From: Chloroflexota bacterium
Lineage (GTDB): Bacteria > Chloroflexota > UBA6077
Direction of reading: 5' to 3'
Assembly: GCA_021845945.1 (NCBI GenBank)
Contig: JAJZRD010000121.1
Coordinates: 1-10,972 of the forward strand
DNA: 10,972 bases
Positions 6,372 to 10,972 of the stretch are shown piece after piece. The first letter of the stretch is position 1. Each line of letters opens with the position of its first letter. Under the pieces are notes generated by a model, which worked only from the letters and a program-made list of their open reading frames with translations, was not told where the DNA came from and did not search any database. Both the position numbers and the translations under genes were made by a program.

Positions 6372-7223
6372 ATGACTTGGATCGTGGGCGTCCGCTTCAA
6401 GAAAGCTGGCCGGATATACTATTTCGACCCGGGGCAACACTCCCTGGAGAGAGACGAGCTGATCATCGTCGAGACCTCCAAGGGCACCGAGCTGGGTAAG
6501 GTGGTCATCGCCCCCAGCGAGGTTGTGGAGAGCGAGGTGACCGAGCCTCTCAAGCCGGTGGTCCGCAAGGCCACGGCCGAGGACTTGGACAGGCTCCACA
6601 GCTTCCGCTCCAGGGAGGCCGATGCCCTGGCCAAGTGCAAGGAGCGGGTGAAGCACTTCGGGCTGTCGATGAAGCTGATCGCCGCGGAGTACAACTTCGA
6701 CGGCAGCCGCCTCGTGTTCACCTTCACCGCCGAGGGCAGGGTCGATTTCCGGCAGCTGGTCCGGGACCTGGCCAGCATTTTCAGGACTCGCATCGAGCTA
6801 AGACAGGTCGGCGTGCGGGACGAGGCGAAACAGCTGGCTGGCTACGGGCGATGCGGCAGGCCTCTCTGCTGCTGCGCCTTCCTGGACGATTTCGCCTCCG
6901 TCTCAATCAAGATGGCTAAGGAGCAGGAGCTTCCCCTCAACCCCATGAAGATATCGGGCCTCTGCGGCCGGCTGCTCTGCTGCCTGGGCTACGAGAACAA
7001 AGCCTACTGCGAGATGCGGCAGGGGTTGCCCAAGGCCGGCGAGCGGGTGGCCACTCCCCAGGGCGAGGGTCGTGTGGTAGCCATCAACATCCTCAAGCAG
7101 ATCGTGACCGTGGAAGTGGAAGAGAAGGGGCTGCTGGAGCTGACCCCCTCCGAGATCAACCAGCCTCGGGAAAGGGACCAGGCCGGCAAGCCCGCCGAGA
7201 AGCAGGACTCCCCCAAGAGGTAG
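6372..7223 (+). CDS. ricT: PSP1-domain protein, RicT/YaaT-like
   Basis: This 283-residue protein has the PSP1 C-terminal domain. In Bacillus subtilis RicT (YaaT) joins RicA and RicF in the Y-complex, which carries [4Fe-4S] clusters and aids RNase Y-dependent mRNA maturation; elsewhere the role is less clear. Seen here: an N-terminal strand-rich part (IVGVRFKKAGRIYYFDPG), FTFTAEGRVDFRQLVRDLA (116-134), TRIELRQVGVRDEAK, and the Cys-rich core with C161, C166, C167, C168 (GYGRCGRPLCCCAFL), C198, C203, C204 (GLCGRLLCCLGYE) and C213. The cluster-type Cys are all kept. A KOW-like turn (GEGRVVAINILKQIVTVEVE, 231-250) precedes a short charged tail rich in Lys, Glu and Pro. The ATG follows AGGTGAGAG closely. 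It lies 72 bases after holB, an order conserved in Bacillus. RicA and RicF are not in the window. Confidence 0.9.
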   Translation: MTWIVGVRFKKAGRIYYFDPGQHSLERDELIIVETSKGTELGKVVIAPSEVVESEVTEPLKPVVRKATAEDLDRLHSFRSREADALAKCKERVKHFGLSMKLIAAEYNFDGSRLVFTFTAEGRVDFRQLVRDLASIFRTRIELRQVGVRDEAKQLAGYGRCGRPLCCCAFLDDFASVSIKMAKEQELPLNPMKISGLCGRLLCCLGYENKAYCEMRQGLPKAGERVATPQGEGRVVAINILKQIVTVEVEEKGLLELTPSEINQPRERDQAGKPAEKQDSPKR

Positions 7224-7232
7224 CTACCACAG

Positions 7233-8168
7233 GTGACTCGATCGGAACCGACCGAGATCGTAGTGCTCGGGGCGACTTGCCTCGACGTCAAAGCCCGTCC
7301 ATTGGCTCCAGTGCAGCCGGGCACCTCCAACCCTGCCCAGATCCGCCTCAGTCCCGGCGGCTCCGGGCGCAACATCGCCGAGAATCTCGCGCGGCTGGGG
7401 GTTAGGGCCTCCCTCCTCTCCGTGGTGGGGGCCGACCTGTTGGGCCAGAGGCTGCTGGACCGCACCGCCGCGTCCGGCGTGGATGTGAGCCGCGTCATCT
7501 GCAGTCCCACCAGCAGCACAGGGGCCTATCTGGCCCTCTTCACCGACGAGAACCACCAGGGTTACGCCCTGGACGACGTGACGCAGCTGAAGCTCGCCAC
7601 CCCCGACTACATCCTGGCCAATCGGGACCTCATCGAGGAGGCCCGGATGGTGATGGTGGACGGCAATGCGGACCGGGAGACGGTGGCCGCAGTCCTCTCC
7701 CTGGCGAGGGAGCAGGGCGTGCCGGTGGGGCTGGATCCCGCGTCCGTGCGCCGGGCCTACGCCTTGAGGCCCCACCTCTCCGAGTTCTCCCTGGTGACCC
7801 CCAACCGCGCCGAGGCCGAGGCGCTCCTGGACACCTCCATAGACAACACGGAGGACGCGCTGGAGGCGGCCAGGAGGATGGTGGCGCTGGGAGTGGGGAC
7901 GGCGATCATCACCCTGGCCGAGGAGGGGCTGGCCTACGCCACCTCCGAGGGACATGGGAGGATCCCAGCCATCCGGTGCGACGTAGTGGACTGGACGGGG
8001 GCAGGCGACGCCCTGGCCGCTGCCATCGTCTACGGCCTGCTCAACCAGATGCCGGTGGACGACGGGATGCGGCTGGGGATAGCGGCCGCGACCCTCACCC
8101 TCAGCTCTCAGGAGAGCGTCAATCCCGAGATGAGCCTCGAACAGCTCTACGCCAACATGGTGATCTGA
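7233..8168 (+). CDS. PfkB-family carbohydrate kinase, pseudouridine kinase-like
   Basis: This 311-residue ribokinase-fold protein phosphorylates a sugar or nucleoside with ATP. The first PfkB signature is SPGGSGRNIAENLARLG (40-56), and its GRNIAENLARLG wording is that of pseudouridine kinase (PsuK). The second is DWTGAGDALAAA (253-264) with catalytic base D259 and the GAGD anion hole. The C-terminal SQESVNPEMS also resembles PsuK (…ESE…VNP…). PsuK makes pseudouridine 5'-phosphate, which PsuG then splits; no psuG lies in the window, so the substrate is uncertain and another sugar or nucleoside remains possible. The GTG start is 9 bases after the ricT stop; a modest AAGAGG lies at 7215-7220, inside the ricT end. 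It probably belongs to the same transcript as the genes on both sides. Confidence 0.85.
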   Translation: MTRSEPTEIVVLGATCLDVKARPLAPVQPGTSNPAQIRLSPGGSGRNIAENLARLGVRASLLSVVGADLLGQRLLDRTAASGVDVSRVICSPTSSTGAYLALFTDENHQGYALDDVTQLKLATPDYILANRDLIEEARMVMVDGNADRETVAAVLSLAREQGVPVGLDPASVRRAYALRPHLSEFSLVTPNRAEAEALLDTSIDNTEDALEAARRMVALGVGTAIITLAEEGLAYATSEGHGRIPAIRCDVVDWTGAGDALAAAIVYGLLNQMPVDDGMRLGIAAATLTLSSQESVNPEMSLEQLYANMVI

Positions 8169-8191
8169 GAACAAATAGGGAGGATCCCCTC

Positions 8192-9106
8192 ATGGTTGAC
8201 AAGCTGGGCTTCATCGGCATCGGCACCATGGGCACCCCTATGTCGAAGCGGCTTCTGGCCGCCGGCTACCAACTGGTCGTCTACGACGTCAACCCAGAGG
8301 CCACGGCTCCCCTGCTAGAGCTGGGAGCGGAGGAGGCCTCCTCCCCCGCCGACCTGGCCGAGCGCTGCGGCAAGGCGATCACCATGCTCCCCAACTCCAC
8401 CATCGTCGAGCAGGTGGCGTTGGGCCCCTCGGGTCTGGCCGAGGGGTTCGCCCCGGGCTCCCTCCTGATAGACATGAGCAGCTCGATCCCCATCAGCACC
8501 CGGAAGATCGCCGCCGCCCTGGCCGAGACGTCGGTGGCGATGATCGACGCGCCGGTGAGCGGCGGACCCGTGGGGGCGGCCGAGGGATCCCTGGCCATCA
8601 TGGTGGGCGGCCCAGAGGAGAGCTACCAGAGCTGCCTGCCGATCCTCCAGGCGATGGGGAAGAACACCTTTCACATCGGCACCATCGGATCGGGCCACAC
8701 CCTCAAGACCATCAACAACATGATGTTCGCCGTGAACATGCTGGGGGTGTGCGAGGGGTTGGTGACGGGGGTGAAGGCGGGACTGGACCCGGAGAAGATC
8801 GTAGAGGTGGTGAGCAAGAGCTCCGGCCGCTCCTTCGCCCTGGATACCAAGGCGGTGCGCCACATCCTGGCGAAGAACTTCCGGCCCGGCTTCACCACCG
8901 ACCTGCTGTACAAGGACGTGGACATCGCCACCTCCCTGGGACGCCAGCTGGGGGTGCCGATGCTGGCCGCCAACCTGGCGCTGCAGATCCTGGCTACCGC
9001 CCGAGGCCGGGGGATGAACGGCCTCGACAACGCCTGCATCGTGAAGCTGCTGGAGGAGGCAGCCGGTGTGACGGTAGTGGCTTCGCAGCAGGGGGCTACT
9101 CAGTAG
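8192..9106 (+). CDS. NAD(P)-dependent 3-hydroxyisobutyrate dehydrogenase family oxidoreductase
   Basis: This 304-residue beta-hydroxyacid dehydrogenase resembles 3-hydroxyisobutyrate dehydrogenase (MmsB) and tartronate semialdehyde reductase (GarR). The Rossmann motif is GFIGIGTMGTPM with G9-x-G11-x2-G14. The substrate-binding signature is DAPVSGGPVGAAEG (119-132), the catalytic Lys is K172 in GSGHTLKTINN with N176, and the late motif is LLYKDVDIA with K241 and D242. D32 after the second strand (VVYDVN) favours NAD over NADP. Length is normal (about 295). The ATG is chosen for GGGAGGA 7 bases upstream; a longer in-frame start would overlap the kinase gene by nearly 200 bases in a different frame. 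It lies 23 bases after the kinase gene. The C-terminal SQQGATQ comes from the inverted repeat that holds the stop codon and is probably not part of the fold. The exact substrate is unknown. Confidence 0.92.
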   Translation: MVDKLGFIGIGTMGTPMSKRLLAAGYQLVVYDVNPEATAPLLELGAEEASSPADLAERCGKAITMLPNSTIVEQVALGPSGLAEGFAPGSLLIDMSSSIPISTRKIAAALAETSVAMIDAPVSGGPVGAAEGSLAIMVGGPEESYQSCLPILQAMGKNTFHIGTIGSGHTLKTINNMMFAVNMLGVCEGLVTGVKAGLDPEKIVEVVSKSSGRSFALDTKAVRHILAKNFRPGFTTDLLYKDVDIATSLGRQLGVPMLAANLALQILATARGRGMNGLDNACIVKLLEEAAGVTVVASQQGATQ

Positions 9107-9119
9107 CCCCCTGCTGCGA
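9083..9119. terminator. 18-bp perfect inverted repeat between converging genes, likely bidirectional terminator
   Basis: TCGCAGCAGGGGGCTACT (9083-9100) and its exact complement (9102-9119) flank a single base at 9101. Both convergent genes end inside it: the plus-strand TAG is 9104-9106 and the minus-strand TAG is 9096-9098. As RNA, either transcript would fold into a strong GC-rich hairpin. No U-tract follows on either side, so it is not a textbook intrinsic terminator, but position and symmetry argue for ending both transcripts or protecting their 3' ends. Confidence 0.75.
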
Positions 9120-10814
9120 GGGCGGCGGTTCCAGCACCGTGGCCTCTATCGGCAGCAGGCCGATCTCCTTGGCGATGTCCCCTCCGTTGGCCACCGTCAC
9201 CTCGCCCGCCTTGGCCCAGGGCACGTTCTCCTTCCAGCGCTGGAACACCGCCCGCTGAGCCCGCAGCACGACGGAGTTCCCCATGTCCGCGAGGCTGATG
9301 GGCAGGCCATAGTGGGAGAGGGGATCCTTGTCGGCCTCGAAGACGGTTTTGATCTTCGGGTCACCGTCCAGGATACGCCAGTGTCGCTGCTGTATGGCAT
9401 CCCAGGTCAGTCCGGCGTCGGCCGCGCTGCCCGGATGGCGGGGTGTCTGCCTGACGCCGAACAGCCAGTCGTCCTTCTTCCTCTCGTACAGGACGTCGAA
9501 TACGTTGACGAACCACACCTGCCTCTGATCCGGCCGCCACTGAAAGATGAACTTCTGGGTCGCCTGAGAGACGAACCCGTCCATGAAGAAGCGGCGGGAG
9601 ACCGGATAGCCCAGCACGTTTGCGCCGCCCAACCGCTGGAACTCGCTCCAGAAGGGCACCCCAGCTTCGTCGGTGATGCTGTAGCCGTAGGGACTCTTTC
9701 CCAGGGGAGACCCGTTGGCCTGGGTGAAGAAGCGCCCATCGGAGATCGAGTAGTCCAGCTTCCCCCCCACCAGCACTATGGTGGCGGAGGACCCGGGCGG
9801 AAGCGTCTGCGAGGGAAGGGTGGTCACGAAGTTGGGGCTGCCCACCACCTTCGGTATCTGCTGGAGCTTCGTGGCCGTGGGGGAGAGCTTCGTGGAGTTC
9901 CCAGCGGCGTCGGCGTCGAACATCCAGAAGAGCTTGGCCTCCGGGTTGTAGAAGTGGGGGGTGGCGGCCACCACCCTGGGATCCTTCAGCCAGTAGTTGA
10001 AGGCAGTCTCGTAGTACTTCGCGATCAGCTGGGGATCGTCGACGAAGCCGATGTAGGACTCCGCCACGATCACGGGGAGGCTCACCCCGATGTAATCCAG
10101 CTCCAGGGAGTATCCCCGATAGGTGTACCGGACCCCCCGATCCTCGAAGAACTGGTAGGGGTTGGTGGCCCAGCCATCCAACCGGGTGAAGATGTCGGGA
10201 ACCTCGGCCTTCATCCCCGCGAGGAACTCGAAGTCGTCCATCATCCCAGCCCTGGTCTGGTTCGACATGTCCATGGGCCCGTTCAAGATCTTGAAGCGAT
10301 CCCGCTCGTCGGCGAAGCCGTCCAGGAAGGACTTCAGATAACGGGCGTACTCCCGAGGGTTGGGATCGCCTCCCCACTCGAGCCCCAGGTTCGGCTCGTT
10401 GCCCACTATCAGGTAGGTAGCGGGGGTGTGCCACCTCAGGCCGGTGAGGAACCGCTTCCACTGGACCGCCTCGTCTGGAGCCGGCTTGACCCAGTACATG
10501 CTGTCCTGGTGGGTGGCAAGCCGGAAGATCGGGATCAGATGGTACCGATTGGCATCATCCAGGAGGCGTTGTATGCGCGCCGGGTTCTGACGATCCTCGT
10601 CGACCAGCAGCACGGTCACGTACCCCCAGTCGCCCCCGGAGGAGTTGACGACCTGGGAGATGGCGCTCAGATAGCGGGCATCGAACCACCGGATCGCGTT
10701 GATCCCCACCTTGTTGTTGGGGGCCGCGGGTTCGGCGTGAGCGCCCGGAACGAAGCACACCAAGGAGGCAGCCACGGAAAGGAACGCCAGAAGCCACCGC
10801 ACGGGAGGAGTCAA
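9096..10814 (-). CDS. Secreted glycoside-hydrolase-like protein with LGFP-like repeats
   Basis: From the TTG at 10814 this is a 572-residue exported protein. The signal peptide is clear: TPPVRW, a hydrophobic run (LLAFLSVAASLVCFVPG) and an AHA cleavage site near residue 27. Residues about 35-320 look like a TIM-barrel glycosidase: a VGNEPN motif with E140 as possible acid/base and IVAESYIG with E252 as possible nucleophile, as in clan GH-A. From about 380 two LGFP-like modules follow: FWSEFQRLGGANVLGYPVSRRF (389-410), FIFQWRPD, VWFVNVFDVL, and DPLSHYGLPISL with AVFQRW (497-527). Such modules occur in secreted proteins and may bind the cell wall or glycans. The exact GH family and sugar are not recognised. 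The upstream in-frame GTG at 10847 has no ribosome binding site, whereas AGGAGG precedes the TTG. The C-terminal PPPSQQGATE arises partly from the shared inverted repeat. It converges on the dehydrogenase gene and overlaps it by 11 bases. Confidence 0.85.
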   Translation of the reverse strand: MTPPVRWLLAFLSVAASLVCFVPGAHAEPAAPNNKVGINAIRWFDARYLSAISQVVNSSGGDWGYVTVLLVDEDRQNPARIQRLLDDANRYHLIPIFRLATHQDSMYWVKPAPDEAVQWKRFLTGLRWHTPATYLIVGNEPNLGLEWGGDPNPREYARYLKSFLDGFADERDRFKILNGPMDMSNQTRAGMMDDFEFLAGMKAEVPDIFTRLDGWATNPYQFFEDRGVRYTYRGYSLELDYIGVSLPVIVAESYIGFVDDPQLIAKYYETAFNYWLKDPRVVAATPHFYNPEAKLFWMFDADAAGNSTKLSPTATKLQQIPKVVGSPNFVTTLPSQTLPPGSSATIVLVGGKLDYSISDGRFFTQANGSPLGKSPYGYSITDEAGVPFWSEFQRLGGANVLGYPVSRRFFMDGFVSQATQKFIFQWRPDQRQVWFVNVFDVLYERKKDDWLFGVRQTPRHPGSAADAGLTWDAIQQRHWRILDGDPKIKTVFEADKDPLSHYGLPISLADMGNSVVLRAQRAVFQRWKENVPWAKAGEVTVANGGDIAKEIGLLPIEATVLEPPPSQQGATE

Positions 10815-10820
10815 GGGCAA

Positions 10821-10826
10821 CCTCCT
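10821..10826 (-). promoter_or_regulatory. Shine-Dalgarno AGGAGG that sets the TTG start of the secreted protein
   Basis: On the minus strand a perfect AGGAGG stands 6 bases before TTG (10814-10812). The TTG start yields a compact signal peptide. The longer frame from GTG 10847 would have this site inside it and adds 11 polar and basic residues before the signal. Confidence 0.7.
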
Positions 10827-10918
10827 AGCCACGGGAGTGCAACGCACGGCACAGGGAAAGCAGCTGCCGGGGGAACTAAGTGAGACCTGGTCACAAATGC
10901 TTGGTCATGAATAGCAGA

Positions 10919-10944
10919 CCGCGCCGGAGGACAATCCGGCGCGG
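10919..10944. terminator. 10-bp GC-rich hairpin upstream of the secreted-protein gene
   Basis: CCGCGCCGGA (10919-10928) and TCCGGCGCGG (10935-10944) form a 10-bp stem with a six-base loop, GGACAA. No T-run follows on either strand. It may end a minus-strand gene lying beyond the right edge, or sit in the leader of the secreted-protein gene if that transcript starts further right. Its role cannot be fixed from the window. Confidence 0.45.
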
Positions 10945-10972
10945 CGGTCCCGTACCATATGGTTACCACACC

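Noticed and set aside
7976..8191. A 72-codon upstream extension of the dehydrogenase frame
   Set aside because: It overlaps the kinase C-terminus in another frame, lies before a strong GGGAGGA site and ATG at 8192, and the Rossmann fold begins right after that ATG.
9312..10883. A 523-codon open frame on the plus strand opposite the secreted-protein gene
   Set aside because: The minus strand carries a signal peptide, glycosidase-like motifs and LGFP-like repeats. The plus-strand translation has no domain features and looks like a codon-bias shadow.
10888..10907. Direct repeat of TGGTCA upstream of the secreted-protein gene
   Set aside because: Two 6-base copies are too short to claim an operator, and no clear -10/-35 pair was found beside them.
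10954..10963. ACCATATGGT palindrome near the right edge
   Set aside because: Ten bases, with no promoter or gene context inside the window.

Overview
The window is high-GC bacterial DNA, densely packed with genes: nine complete protein-coding genes and one partial one. No RNA gene, CRISPR array or insertion sequence was seen. Three things suggest Chloroflexota (inference from remembered family distribution, not a search result): a secreted glycosidase-like protein with LGFP-like repeats, clustered CTCTCCC/GGGAGAG palindromes between genes, and a tungsten-type oxidoreductase beside catabolic genes. A related high-GC lineage is possible.

Layout. (1) 1-167 is the C-terminal end of an ABC-type permease. 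(2) 192-4096 is a catabolic block: an aldehyde:ferredoxin oxidoreductase (AOR) family enzyme, a MoaD-like protein overlapping it by 4 bases, an HpcH/HpaI aldolase, and an MhpD/HpaH-type hydratase. Chemically these fit the end of a meta-cleavage-like route: hydrate a 2-oxo-enoate, split it into pyruvate plus an aldehyde, then oxidise the aldehyde onto ferredoxin. (3) 4121-5005 is a solitary DNA methyltransferase of the DPPY type, with motif I ahead of motif IV. (4) 4996-5260 is a repeat region with four 8-bp tandem units that supply the methyltransferase stop codon, then several hairpins. (5) 5313-7223 is the conserved pair of DNA polymerase III delta' (holB) and a RicT/YaaT-like PSP1 protein. 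Upstream of holB are an extended -10 box and a perfect 14-bp palindrome. (6) 7233-9106 is a PfkB kinase most like pseudouridine kinase, followed by a 3-hydroxyisobutyrate dehydrogenase family enzyme. (7) 9096-10814, on the minus strand, is a secreted glycoside-hydrolase-like protein.

The last two genes converge and overlap by 11 bases. Both stop codons lie inside one perfect 18+18 bp inverted repeat, so the two unrelated proteins end in almost the same tail (SQQGATQ and SQQGATE).

Most genes are ordinary, well-known families. The points most worth a second look are the AOR-MoaD-aldolase-hydratase module, the MoaD C-terminal tail beyond its Gly-Gly, the permuted solitary methyltransferase, the palindrome at the holB promoter, and the shared stop-codon hairpin. 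No clearly new multi-gene system could be shown from the sequence alone.
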